From Bacteroidaceae bacterium (GTDB taxonomy: Bacteria; Bacteroidota; Bacteroidia; Bacteroidales; Bacteroidaceae), in contig JAKSLP010000002.1 in assembly GCA_024401115.1 (NCBI GenBank), positions 1-64,000 of the forward strand: a stretch of 64,000 bases of DNA, given 5' to 3'. The translations under genes and the position numbers were made by a program. Within the stretch, counting starts at the first letter, position 1; every line of letters starts with the position of its first letter. The notes under the pieces are model-generated. The model was not told the origin of the DNA. It searched no databases and worked only from the letters and a program-made list of their open reading frames with translations. Below are positions 53,573-62,571 of the stretch, piece after piece.

Positions 53573-55888
53573 ATGAAACTACGACATTTCCTTTTGGGAC
53601 TTTCACTTTCAGCTACAGCAGTATCATTTGCCCAAAATCAGTATGTAAACCCTATGATTGGTACAGCTGCTATGGGCCACACATTCCCTGGTGCATGTGT
53701 ACCATTCGGAATAGTACAGCTTAGCCCTGATACTGATACCATTCCTCACAACATCAATGGCGTGTATCAGCCTCGTGTCTATGAGTATTGTGCAGGTTAC
53801 AAATATCCAGACAAGACCATTGTGGGTTTCAGCCATACCCACTTTAGTGGAACCGGCCATTCCGACTTGGGCGACCTGTTGGTCATGCCTCAGACTGGAA
53901 AGCTGAAACTTAATCCAGGAACTGCCGACAAACCGGATAACGGTTACCGTTCAAGGTTCAGCCATGCTACTGAAAAGGCTACGCCCGGTTATTATACAGT
54001 AATGCTAGATGACTATGGAGTTAAGGCTGAACTGAATACCACTCAACGTGTAGGTGTGCATCGTTATACCTATCCCAAAGGGGCAGACCAGCGTTTCATC
54101 TTGGATTTGAACCATGGTCTGTACAACTACGACGGGAAAACCCTCTGGTCTACTCTACGTGTAGAAAACGACACACTCATTACCGGTTTTCGTCTGACTA
54201 ATGGTTGGGCAAGAACCAACTTTACCTATTTTGCCATTTCTTTATCTAAGCCATTGAAAAACTATGGCTATCAGGATTTACAGAAGAGTAATTACAATGG
54301 TCATTGGCGCAAGTTCCCAATCAACCGGAATTTCCCTGAAATGGCAGGCCGTAAGATGGTTTCATATTTTGAGTTTGATAATGCTGATCAGGAACTGATA
54401 ATCAAGGTGGCGTTATCAGCTACCAGTGCAGAAGGTGCAGTTAAGAATCTTAAGGCCGAAGCTGCAGGAAAGAGCTTCAATCAGATTCTGGCACAGGCTG
54501 AGAACAACTGGCAAAATCAGTTAAGCAGTATTCAGGTTGAAGGTACAGACGACCAGAAAGCCATGTTCTATACCTCATACTACCATACGCTAATCAACCC
54601 ATCTGTATATCAGGATGTAGATGGAATGTATCGAGGATTAGATCAGAATATCCATAAAGCTGAGGGATTTACCAACTACACCATATTCTCCCTGTGGGAC
54701 ACCTATCGTGCAGAACATCCGTTCTTGATGCTGATGAAACCACAGGCTGCTCGTGATATGGTAATGAGTATGATCCGCCACCAGCAGCAGAGCGTTCACG
54801 GACTGCTTCCTGTATGGAGTCACATGGCTAACGATAACTGGTGTATGAGCGGCTATCATGCCACTTCTGTGTTGGCCGATGCTATTACAAAGGGAGCTAA
54901 CATTAACAAGGATGAAGCCCTTAAAGCTATGATTTCCACTAGTAATGTAGAATATTTGGATGGTATGTCCGATTACTTGAAACTGGGATATGTATCTCTG
55001 GAAGGAAGTGGTACACCAGCCAGCAACACTTTGGAATACTGCTATGACGACTGGACCATTTATCATACCGCCCTTTTGGCCGGTAACCAGAAAGTCGCCG
55101 ATCAGTATCGAGAGCGCGCCTTGAATTACCGTAAAATATATGACACCAATATCGGTTTTGCCCGCCCTAGACATCGTAACGGTTCATTCAAAGAGCCTTT
55201 TGATGTAAAGCAGACCGCTGGTGAAGGATTCATTGAGGGCAACTCTTGGAACTTCTCTTTCCATGTCCCTCAAGATGTTTACGGATTGATGAAACTGATG
55301 GGTGGTGAAAAGCAATTTGTCAGCAAATTGGATGAGATGTTTGCTCAAGATTTGGATCCTATCTATTATGAGGACAATGAAGATATTGAAAAAGAATGTC
55401 TGATTGGCGGTTATGTTCACGGTAATGAGCCTAGTCATCACGTACCTTATTTATACGCTTTCACCACACAGCCATGGAAAACCCAGTATTGGGTTCGTGA
55501 GATCATGAACCGAATGTACCGCAACAATGTGGAAGGTTTGGGTGGAAATGACGATTGTGGTCAGATGTCAGCTTGGTATATCTTTACAGCTATGGGCTTC
55601 TACCCTATTTGTCCGGGCTCTGATCAGTATGTACTGGGAGCTCCATATCTACCTTTCATGAAATTATCACTGGATAATGGAAAGACATTTGAGATTCGTG
55701 CACCAAAAGTAAGCGACACTAACCGTTATGTGAAGAGTGTAAAATTGAACGGACAGCCTTACAATGCTCTGTACATCACTCACGACATGATTCTGAAAGG
55801 TGGCATCCTGGAATTCGAGATGGCAGCCAAGCCAAATAAAACTCGCGGACAAAAGAAGACTGATAAACCATATTCACTTACAGATTAA
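53573..55888 (+). CDS. Alpha-1,2-mannosidase-type glycosidase, GH92
   Basis: 771 residues with a signal peptide (cut near FAQ, residue 21). Two-domain GH92 structure: N-terminal beta sandwich with YVNPMIGTAAMGHTFPGACVPFG, and the helical catalytic barrel with the calcium-dependent site HGNEPSHHVPYLY near 627 and GLGGNDDCGQMSAWYIFTAMG near 660. These enzymes remove alpha-linked mannose from host N-glycans or yeast mannan. It is the last gene of its operon and ends at a strong terminator. Confidence 0.95.
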   Translation: MKLRHFLLGLSLSATAVSFAQNQYVNPMIGTAAMGHTFPGACVPFGIVQLSPDTDTIPHNINGVYQPRVYEYCAGYKYPDKTIVGFSHTHFSGTGHSDLGDLLVMPQTGKLKLNPGTADKPDNGYRSRFSHATEKATPGYYTVMLDDYGVKAELNTTQRVGVHRYTYPKGADQRFILDLNHGLYNYDGKTLWSTLRVENDTLITGFRLTNGWARTNFTYFAISLSKPLKNYGYQDLQKSNYNGHWRKFPINRNFPEMAGRKMVSYFEFDNADQELIIKVALSATSAEGAVKNLKAEAAGKSFNQILAQAENNWQNQLSSIQVEGTDDQKAMFYTSYYHTLINPSVYQDVDGMYRGLDQNIHKAEGFTNYTIFSLWDTYRAEHPFLMLMKPQAARDMVMSMIRHQQQSVHGLLPVWSHMANDNWCMSGYHATSVLADAITKGANINKDEALKAMISTSNVEYLDGMSDYLKLGYVSLEGSGTPASNTLEYCYDDWTIYHTALLAGNQKVADQYRERALNYRKIYDTNIGFARPRHRNGSFKEPFDVKQTAGEGFIEGNSWNFSFHVPQDVYGLMKLMGGEKQFVSKLDEMFAQDLDPIYYEDNEDIEKECLIGGYVHGNEPSHHVPYLYAFTTQPWKTQYWVREIMNRMYRNNVEGLGGNDDCGQMSAWYIFTAMGFYPICPGSDQYVLGAPYLPFMKLSLDNGKTFEIRAPKVSDTNRYVKSVKLNGQPYNALYITHDMILKGGILEFEMAAKPNKTRGQKKTDKPYSLTD

Positions 55889-55896
55889 TATAACAA

Positions 55897-55928
55897 GAAG
55901 AGCGGTAGGATAACCGCTCTTCTTTTAT
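55897..55928. terminator. Bidirectional terminator
   Basis: AAGAGCGGT and ACCGCTCTT form a strong stem with T run, between GH92 and the convergent HAD gene. Confidence 0.85.
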
Positions 55929-56731
55929 AATATAAACCGTTCTATTACTTCAACTAAACCATCTTTATCATTAGAGAATTCCGTGATGAAGTCTGCAATT
56001 TCCTTCACTTCCGGCACTGCATTCTTCATAGCCACTCCCAGCCCGGCATATTCTATCATGCTTCGGTCATTATAACCGTCACCAGCAGCTATCACCTCAT
56101 CTCTGCTGATACCCAGATAATCTGTCAATACTGCAATAGCTTTTGCTTTATCAACGCCTAATGGTACCAATTCCAATATAAAGGGGGAACTGCGGTAGAT
56201 GTTCATCTTAGTTCCCAATTCTGCAGCCATCTTCATCTCCCACTGGTGGAGGTCTATAGGATCACCCACCATCAGACATTTATGTAGAGGATGGCGTATT
56301 TCTTTCAGAAAGTTCACAGCCTTTTTGATCGGCATCTTGTTTGTAAAAGACACTTGATCCACATAACTATTATCACTATCCTCAGTAAGTACGCAACCAT
56401 TCTGGTATACCAGAATAGGAAGTTGGCTAATATGACTGTATTCATATAGTGCCGGCAGCACCTCTGGAGGCAATACCTCCTGATGCAACACCTCACCTGT
56501 AGACCAATTGATGATGCGCGCCCCATTATAAGAAATAACAAAGCCTCCGAAGCGCTCCAGTTGAAGCAGATCCGCTAATGGACGGATACTGTCAACCGGA
56601 CGACCAGAGGCCAGTACTAAATGAATACCCGATTGCTGAGCCTTCATCAGTGCACTATAGGTATTTGGCGTAATCTCTTTGTGGGAATTCACCAAAGTGC
56701 CATCCAAATCCAGCACCAGCATCTTGTACAT
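55925..56731 (-). CDS. Cof-type HAD-IIB phosphatase
   Basis: 268 residues. HAD motif I is VLDLDGTLVNS (residues 6-16), motif II LASGRPVDS near 41, and motif IV AAGDGYNDRSMIEYAGLGVAM near 216. The cap is of the IIB type. Such enzymes dephosphorylate sugar phosphates or FMN-like compounds; the substrate here is unknown. It starts 11 bases after lepA in the same transcript. Confidence 0.92.
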   Translation of the reverse strand: MYKMLVLDLDGTLVNSHKEITPNTYSALMKAQQSGIHLVLASGRPVDSIRPLADLLQLERFGGFVISYNGARIINWSTGEVLHQEVLPPEVLPALYEYSHISQLPILVYQNGCVLTEDSDNSYVDQVSFTNKMPIKKAVNFLKEIRHPLHKCLMVGDPIDLHQWEMKMAAELGTKMNIYRSSPFILELVPLGVDKAKAIAVLTDYLGISRDEVIAAGDGYNDRSMIEYAGLGVAMKNAVPEVKEIADFITEFSNDKDGLVEVIERFIL

Positions 56732-56742
56732 ATAAAACTATT

Positions 56743-58524
56743 TTAATCCAGTTTCAGAACGGCCAGGAATGCCTTCTGTGGCACTTCCACACTACCAATC
56801 TGTTTCATACGTTTCTTACCCTTCTTCTGCTTTTCCAGCAACTTACGCTTACGGCTGATATCACCACCATAACACTTGGCTGTTACATCCTTACGTACCT
56901 GCTTTACAGTCTCACGGGCAATAATCTTACCACCAATTGCAGCCTGAATAGCAATATCAAACTGATGTCTTGGGATCAATTCCTTCAGTTTCTCGCACAT
57001 GCGACGGCCAAATGATTCAGCATTATCCACATGAGTCAAGGTACTTAAAGCATCCACAGGCTCGCCATTCAATAAAATGTCTAATTTTACCAGCTTAGAA
57101 GGCCGGAAACCGTTCATATGATAATCAAATGACGCATAACCCTTAGAGATACTTTTAAGTTTGTCATAGAAATCAATTACAATCTCACCTAAAGGAATAT
57201 CATAAATAATTTCCACACGATTACCACTGATATACTCCTGTTTAACCAACTCACCACGTTTACCTAGACACAAGGTCATGATAGGGCCTATAAAATTAGT
57301 GGTTGTGATCACAGAAGCACGAATATATGGTTCCTCAATATGGTCAATCAAAGTAGGATCTGGCATACCACTCGGGTTATGGACTTCCTTCACTTCCTTT
57401 TGTTTGTCGTAAATCAAATAGGAAACGTTTGGAACGGTGGTAATAACATCCATATTGAACTCACGATCAAGACGTTCCTGTACAATCTCCATATGCAACA
57501 AGCCCAGGAATCCGCAACGGAAACCGAATCCCAATGCAACAGAAGACTCAGGGAAGAATGTCAAAGATGCATCGTTCAACTGAAGTTTTTCTAATGATGC
57601 ACGTAAATTCTCATAATCCTCTGCTTCAATAGGATAAACACCGGCAAACACCATCGGCTTTACCTCCTCGAATCCGGCAATAGCCTTATCACAAGGGCGG
57701 GCAATATGCGTAATGGTATCGCCAACCTTAACCTCAGTACTAGTCTTGATACCGCTGATAATATATCCTACATCACCTGTACGGAGTTCCTTTCGTGGAA
57801 TCATATCCATCTTCAAAACTCCAATCTCATCAGCAATATATTCCTTACCTGTATTGAAGAACTTCACCTTATCACCGGAACGGAGCACGCCATTAGTTAT
57901 CTTAAAATAAGCGATGATACCGCGAAAAGAATTGAATACAGAGTCAAAAATCAACGCTTGTAATGGAGCTTCCTCATCACCTATTGGATGAGGAATGCGT
58001 TCTACCACAGCGTTTAGAATTTCCTCAACACCCATTCCGGTCTTACCACTGGCACGGATTATATCGCTAGGGTCACATCCTATCAGTTCAACTATTTCGT
58101 CCTCAACTTCATCTGGCATGGCACTTGGCATATCACATTTGTTGATGACAGGAATAATCTCCAAATCATGATCCAAAGCCATATACAAATTACTTATGGT
58201 CTGAGCCTGAACACCTTGACTGGCATCAACAATCAACAGAGCGCCCTCACATGCAGCAATACTACGACTCACCTCGTAGCTAAAATCCACATGTCCCGGA
58301 GTGTCAATCAGGTTCAATATATATTTCTCACCTTTGTAGTTATATTCCATCTGGATGGCATGGCTCTTAATGGTGATTCCACGCTCTTTCTCCAAATCCA
58401 TATCGTCCAGCATCTGACCCTCTGTAATTTGGATGGTCTTAGTATACTCCAACAAACGGTCAGCAATAGTGCTTTTACCATGGTCGATATGTGCAATAAT
58501 ACAGAAGTTTCTAATATTCTTCAT
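56743..58524 (-). CDS. lepA: Elongation factor 4 (LepA)
   Basis: 593 residues. GTPase motifs AHIDHGKST (11-19), DTPGHVDF near 76 and NKCDMP near 130, then EF-G-like domains II, III and V and the LepA-specific C-terminal domain ([23 protein letters not shown] near the end). It acts on ribosomes to promote back-translocation or subunit assembly under stress. Full length. It forms a two-gene operon with the HAD phosphatase. Confidence 0.97.
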   Translation of the reverse strand: MKNIRNFCIIAHIDHGKSTIADRLLEYTKTIQITEGQMLDDMDLEKERGITIKSHAIQMEYNYKGEKYILNLIDTPGHVDFSYEVSRSIAACEGALLIVDASQGVQAQTISNLYMALDHDLEIIPVINKCDMPSAMPDEVEDEIVELIGCDPSDIIRASGKTGMGVEEILNAVVERIPHPIGDEEAPLQALIFDSVFNSFRGIIAYFKITNGVLRSGDKVKFFNTGKEYIADEIGVLKMDMIPRKELRTGDVGYIISGIKTSTEVKVGDTITHIARPCDKAIAGFEEVKPMVFAGVYPIEAEDYENLRASLEKLQLNDASLTFFPESSVALGFGFRCGFLGLLHMEIVQERLDREFNMDVITTVPNVSYLIYDKQKEVKEVHNPSGMPDPTLIDHIEEPYIRASVITTTNFIGPIMTLCLGKRGELVKQEYISGNRVEIIYDIPLGEIVIDFYDKLKSISKGYASFDYHMNGFRPSKLVKLDILLNGEPVDALSTLTHVDNAESFGRRMCEKLKELIPRHQFDIAIQAAIGGKIIARETVKQVRKDVTAKCYGGDISRKRKLLEKQKKGKKRMKQIGSVEVPQKAFLAVLKLD

Positions 58525-58543
58525 TGGATATAATTTTGGTGTG

Positions 58544-58551
58544 CAAATTTA
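58544..58551 (-). promoter_or_regulatory. -7 box for lepA operon
   Basis: TAAATTTG on the minus strand, 19 bases before the lepA ATG. Confidence 0.45.
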
Positions 58552-58586
58552 GCAAAAAAAGTTGAATTATCCCCTTTTAGGTGTCG

Positions 58587-58619
58587 CAAAAAAAGAACGC
58601 CCACAAATAGTGAGCGTTC
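58587..58619 (-). terminator. Terminator after small barrel gene
   Basis: On the minus strand GAACGCTCAC pairs with GTGGGCGTTC over a five-base loop and is followed by a run of T (58594-58587), 27 bases after the stop at 58646. Confidence 0.85.
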
Positions 58620-58645
58620 ATAAACATACCAAATCTTACTATATC

Positions 58646-59182
58646 TTAAAAGTGCATATTAAAACCAACTTTCAAACCGATATTGCCAATACCATGCTTA
58701 TCCACTTGTGTATGAATAGGTTCAAGACGCTGAGAGAAAGCCGCACAAGTCAAATCCAAGTTCTCATTCAATGCAATAGCTAATCCTCCCTGAAGTTCAC
58801 CTACAGCATACCAAGGCACATGAGTTTCTGACTGCTGGCTAACAACATTAATAGCCATACCAGCACGTACAGTCAAATAAGGAGTTACCTTCTTGTGATC
58901 AGGACTGAAAGTCAAATCAACCAAAACAGGAACAAAAGCATCATTATTGATATGGCCTACACTTGTCCAAATACCAGTAGCTAAACCAGCGTAGAAATTT
59001 TCATCCACCTGATAACCTGTGCCAAAATCAAAAACAAATGACTGATCGTGATTACCATTATCCTTAGTAAAAGAAGTATAACCACCAGCATTCAGTTTAA
59101 TCTGCCATACACCAGCAATTTCCTGAGCCATAACATTGGCACTTAGGAAAAAAGCGCAAAGTACAAATAAAATCTTTTTCAT
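58646..59182 (-). CDS. Small outer-membrane beta-barrel protein
   Basis: 178 residues with a signal peptide (cut near VMAQ). An eight-stranded-type barrel is suggested by repeated amphipathic strands (VWQIKLNAGGYTSF, FVFDFGTGYQVDENFYAGLATGIW, ITPYLTVRAGMAI-like, LQGGLAIALNENLDLTCAAFSQRL) and the final GLKVGFNMHF with a terminal Phe. It belongs to the broad porin/OmpA-barrel class of Bacteroidales; no peptidoglycan-binding domain is present. Function unknown. Confidence 0.8.
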   Translation of the reverse strand: MKKILFVLCAFFLSANVMAQEIAGVWQIKLNAGGYTSFTKDNGNHDQSFVFDFGTGYQVDENFYAGLATGIWTSVGHINNDAFVPVLVDLTFSPDHKKVTPYLTVRAGMAINVVSQQSETHVPWYAVGELQGGLAIALNENLDLTCAAFSQRLEPIHTQVDKHGIGNIGLKVGFNMHF

Positions 59183-59211
59183 TTTTTCGTATTTTAATAT
59201 TACTTCTATTG

Positions 59212-59219
59212 CAAAGATA
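59212..59219 (-). promoter_or_regulatory. -7 box for small barrel gene
   Basis: TATCTTTG on the minus strand, 29 bases before the ATG at 59182. Confidence 0.5.
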
Positions 59220-59345
59220 ATCTTTTTGTCTATTAAATTATAATTATAATCTTAATTGTTTATCCATCATATAAAATAGTAACAATAATTGCTAAAATCG
59301 TACTAATTAGAGGTGAGAAAAATGAGTATTGCTAAAAAAAGCAAT

Positions 59346-59353
59346 TAACTTTG
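59346..59353 (+). promoter_or_regulatory. -7 box fixing start of Gate-domain gene
   Basis: TAACTTTG overlaps a TTG at 59351, the earliest possible start, so translation must begin at the ATG at 59372. Confidence 0.5.
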
Positions 59354-59371
59354 CATGAAATTAAAGAGAAA

Positions 59372-60304
59372 ATGAAAAATAAACATATTTCTATATTGAT
59401 AGACTGCTTGAAAACTGCCTGTGCTCCTACATGGAAAAGTGCCAAATGGCTGTTACGATTAATGATTCCTATTTCATTAATTGTAACCCTTTTGCAATAT
59501 TCTGGCATTCTAGAATGGATAGCAGGATATCTAAATCCAATTTTTATTCATTTAGGGTTGCCAGGAGAATCTGCCGTGATTTTTATCTCTGGAGCAACCG
59601 CAGGCACGTATGCTGGAGTCGCAGCGATGGCCAGTATACAGCTGACAATTCGTCAAGCCTCAATTTTAGGAATCATGATGGCTCTTTGTCATGCGCTCCC
59701 CATGGAATGTACTGTAAACAGCAAAACAGGATCATCGTTTTGGAAAATGGGATTGATTCGTATTGTTGCAGCATTTATATGCGCATTCTTATTGAATTTA
59801 TTCCTTCCTGAGATGAAAAATCCGGCACTTTATCTAGGTGCCGATCCCAACAGTAGTTTCACAAATGTAATGGTCACTTGGATATTCTCTCAGATCAAGA
59901 TGATAGGATTAGTATTTTTTATCATCTATTCATTGATGGTGCTTCAAAGGGTCATTGATTCTTATGGTTGGCTGCATCCATTATCTAGGTTTTTATCACC
60001 AATAATGGCAGTATTTGGATTACCCCGACAATCTGCTTACATGTGGCTTGTCGGAAATGTGCTTGGTATCAGTTATGGAGCAGCTGTCATGTTAGAACTT
60101 CAGGAAAAGAAACTGATTACTATGGAAGATTCCAATGAAGTAAATTATCATTTAATTATGAATCACTCCATGTTGGAAGACACTATCGTCTTTGCGACAA
60201 CAGGTATATCAGCCACATTAATCATTACATCACGCATCTTCTTCGCTATTTTGGTTGTCTGGTCACGCAAACTTTTAAAAGCTCTTTACCACATATTTAA
60301 ATAA
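59372..60304 (+). CDS. Nucleoside-recognition (Gate) domain membrane protein
   Basis: 310 residues from the ATG at 59372. About eight membrane helices with two Gate-type repeats: WLLRLMIPISLIVTLLQYSGILEWIAGYL with ISGATAGTYAGVAAMASIQL, and LVFFIIYSLMVLQRVI with GLPRQSAYMWLVGNVLGISYGAAVML. The family resembles the nucleoside-recognition domains of SpmA/FeoB-like proteins; no transport substrate is established. The broken gene at 1572-2702 belongs to a similar broad class. Transcribed alone. Confidence 0.82.
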   Translation: MKNKHISILIDCLKTACAPTWKSAKWLLRLMIPISLIVTLLQYSGILEWIAGYLNPIFIHLGLPGESAVIFISGATAGTYAGVAAMASIQLTIRQASILGIMMALCHALPMECTVNSKTGSSFWKMGLIRIVAAFICAFLLNLFLPEMKNPALYLGADPNSSFTNVMVTWIFSQIKMIGLVFFIIYSLMVLQRVIDSYGWLHPLSRFLSPIMAVFGLPRQSAYMWLVGNVLGISYGAAVMLELQEKKLITMEDSNEVNYHLIMNHSMLEDTIVFATTGISATLIITSRIFFAILVVWSRKLLKALYHIFK

Positions 60305-60471
60305 ATCTTCTCTAAGAATCATCCGTTCTGTATGTCTTATGTTTTAATTGATCTTAAGTTAAGACCGGACTTCATCATAACTTATGACCAATCCCAAGAT
60401 TAAGAGAAGACTAGAAAACATAAGGAAGAATCAAAGCGCACTATTATATCATAATCCCTTTTATACAAATA

Positions 60472-60505
60472 AACCGTCCGACAGTTTCACAACTACCGAA
60501 CGGTT
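60472..60505 (-). terminator. Terminator-like hairpin after patatin operon
   Basis: AACCGTTCGGTAGTT pairs with AACTGTCGGACGGTT over a five-base loop, fifteen base pairs including three G-U pairs. The T run beyond it is poor. It lies 24 bases after the patatin stop. The rest of the 60305-60528 gap shows nothing recognisable. Confidence 0.6.
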
Positions 60506-60528
60506 CTTTAAGGTTAACAAGTTTATGT

Positions 60529-62091
60529 TTATTTATAATTCATATATCTCGGTTCATCCTTAAACTTTTCCCAATCTGAACGCAAAGTGGGTTCCAATTC
60601 CAGTAATTGCTGATGAAACTCATTTGTATTCTCCATATTCGTTGCCTTCATTTTTGCAATATATTCTAGCAAATTGAAACACAGAGTATATTGGCCTGCA
60701 GCAAAGAGAGCTTGAGGCATACCCTTAGCCATATCATCTTTTGTAAACCATAGAGTAGTACCGAAATGTGCTGCCATATTGCTATTTTCAATCATTTTTG
60801 ACGATGGAATCAGGTATTTTTCTTCGCCCTTTTTATTCATCCATGAACCATCTGATGCCAAATCATGGACATTACTTGACTTTCTTCGGTTTGTCCATTT
60901 AGTATCTCCGTAGATCATCATATATCGCATTTGCCGAATAGGCTTCATAAAAATCTCCTGGCTTAAGGTAAACATACAATTAACACGAGATTCCAAGAGT
61001 TTTCCTAACTTATAAAAACTAATTCGACGTAATGGATTAAAGCGGACACCTAAAGGTAATTTGTTCAGTTTTCTCATCAACTCGCACTCCTTTATTATCA
61101 GCCATAGGCTTTCAAAACCTACAATAGCTAAGGCTGCGATACCTGCTCCTATTAATAATGGACTGTCAAAACCGATACCAATAGCGATGAATCCAGCAAA
61201 AATTAGCATTAGCCCAATAATTAGCCAATGAACAGCAGTCAAGTTCCAATGTTTACTGAAACCTAAATCTATGATATGATCATCATCCACATATCGGGTA
61301 CTAACATCTGACAACAATATCAGATCATGCATTGCTTCGTTTTTATTACCGCTCTCACACATCTGGTCATTGGCTAACAATAACGGTTCAGTTCCTTGAT
61401 TATCCACAACACCGCCATCCATTAATTCAAACTTCGAAGCATCTTTCACAAAAGCTGCATTTTCCGTTTTAGAAGCAAAATGAAAATCATCAGGAAAAGC
61501 TACAGGTTCAAAGCCACCAGGAAAACAAGATGAGACAGCTAGTATTTCTGAAAGTTTAATTTGACCTGCAATCTCCGGTTTTAACTTATTGGTATTATTA
61601 CCGATAACCGCCAATTGTTTATTTGCCTTCCTTCTGGCAGCTTGAAAACGAAAAGCAGTACCTGAACTAAAGTCCGTACCATTGGCCGAAAAATGATGAA
61701 TATGCCCATCATTGATATGGTCTAAAATCAACTGAAAAGTTGCATTATGGAAAAACATTTCATCATATAGATTCACCATATGAAGAATAAGTTTACAATT
61801 ATCTGCTTTATCTGCTGTTAAAGCTGTAAATGCCTTATTCATAGTATCAACAGATGACAATATCTCATATAGTTTATGAAAAGACTGTTCAATGTCTTTG
61901 CCTTGACAATAGTGCATCAGATACCATAATCCAGTAATGGATCCACCGGAAATAGTAGATATAGTATTCACATTATCCAACAAAGATGTTCCATCATTTA
62001 ATTTAAGGTGATTCAGATAATGTAATGTCCCTAAATGATACATGGCAGCGCGATAACCGCCACCGGATAAAGATAAAGCAATTTCAGCCAT
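60529..62091 (-). CDS. Patatin-like phospholipase with central membrane segments
   Basis: 520 residues, no signal peptide. Patatin catalytic parts: oxyanion SGGGYRA (9-15), nucleophile Ser51 in ISGGSITGLW (form G-x-S-x-T rather than G-x-S-x-G), and Asp225 in ELMDGGVVDNQG. Two hydrophobic segments at about 288-306 and 311-333 should insert the protein in the membrane, leaving a 190-residue C-terminal part of no known family. It probably cleaves membrane phospholipid. It is the last gene of the C10-lipoprotein-patatin operon, 18 bases after the lipoprotein gene. No CD-NTase or other defence gene is seen, so a defence role is only speculation. Confidence 0.82.
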   Translation of the reverse strand: MAEIALSLSGGGYRAAMYHLGTLHYLNHLKLNDGTSLLDNVNTISTISGGSITGLWYLMHYCQGKDIEQSFHKLYEILSSVDTMNKAFTALTADKADNCKLILHMVNLYDEMFFHNATFQLILDHINDGHIHHFSANGTDFSSGTAFRFQAARRKANKQLAVIGNNTNKLKPEIAGQIKLSEILAVSSCFPGGFEPVAFPDDFHFASKTENAAFVKDASKFELMDGGVVDNQGTEPLLLANDQMCESGNKNEAMHDLILLSDVSTRYVDDDHIIDLGFSKHWNLTAVHWLIIGLMLIFAGFIAIGIGFDSPLLIGAGIAALAIVGFESLWLIIKECELMRKLNKLPLGVRFNPLRRISFYKLGKLLESRVNCMFTLSQEIFMKPIRQMRYMMIYGDTKWTNRRKSSNVHDLASDGSWMNKKGEEKYLIPSSKMIENSNMAAHFGTTLWFTKDDMAKGMPQALFAAGQYTLCFNLLEYIAKMKATNMENTNEFHQQLLELEPTLRSDWEKFKDEPRYMNYK

Positions 62092-62109
62092 AACTAATTA
62101 TTATCTAAT

Positions 62110-62559
62110 TTAATAATCTGATAAATCAATTGTCATAATGCCAGAGAGAGTAGACAACTTCACACCATTTGAATTTGGTGCGTCCATTACCATATTACGT
62201 TTTTCAGGTGAATCATACTTATGGAAAGTCTTATTGTTAACATGGCCTTGGCATCCGTCACCCCAATTTGTACTAGCTGGTACCGAACTTTCACCTAAGA
62301 TTTCAACCTCAATAAGGTTTTGGCCTTCTGATTCTATGCTAATTTTACCTATACCTAAATGATTAATTACAGAACAATCCTCTTCATCATTAGGAACAGA
62401 TTTCGTTTCAGGTTCTAGGTTTCTATCTGTATTAATATTACTTGTTGACTTGACCGAATCCCATACTTCATCTTCAACTTTGTCTATCGAACATGAAGAG
62501 ACAAACATAGAGAGCGACACAAATAACAAAACAGATAATTTATTATATTTAAATATCAT
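62110..62559 (-). CDS. Small lipoprotein with WGDG motif
   Basis: 149 residues. Lipoprotein signal with lipobox VSSC (Cys23). The mature part has an acidic, Asn/Ser-rich spacer and a beta-rich domain with NWGDGCQGH, FHKYDSPE and a final LSGIMTIDLSDY, resembling the WGDG-H-Y segment that begins many BspA-like leucine-rich proteins, but without the repeats. It lies between a C10-family protein and a patatin, with 12- and 18-base gaps. In Bacteroides fragilis, C10 proteases are encoded next to small secreted inhibitors, so an inhibitor or partner role is possible. Confidence 0.6.
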   Translation of the reverse strand: MIFKYNKLSVLLFVSLSMFVSSCSIDKVEDEVWDSVKSTSNINTDRNLEPETKSVPNDEEDCSVINHLGIGKISIESEGQNLIEVEILGESSVPASTNWGDGCQGHVNNKTFHKYDSPEKRNMVMDAPNSNGVKLSTLSGIMTIDLSDY

Positions 62560-62571
62560 AGTATGTATATA

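Noticed and set aside
60529..62091. A CBASS or other cyclic-nucleotide defence system around the patatin
   Set aside because: No CD-NTase, Cap2/Cap3-like or HORMA gene is seen among the neighbours within the window; the partners are a C10-family protein and a lipoprotein.
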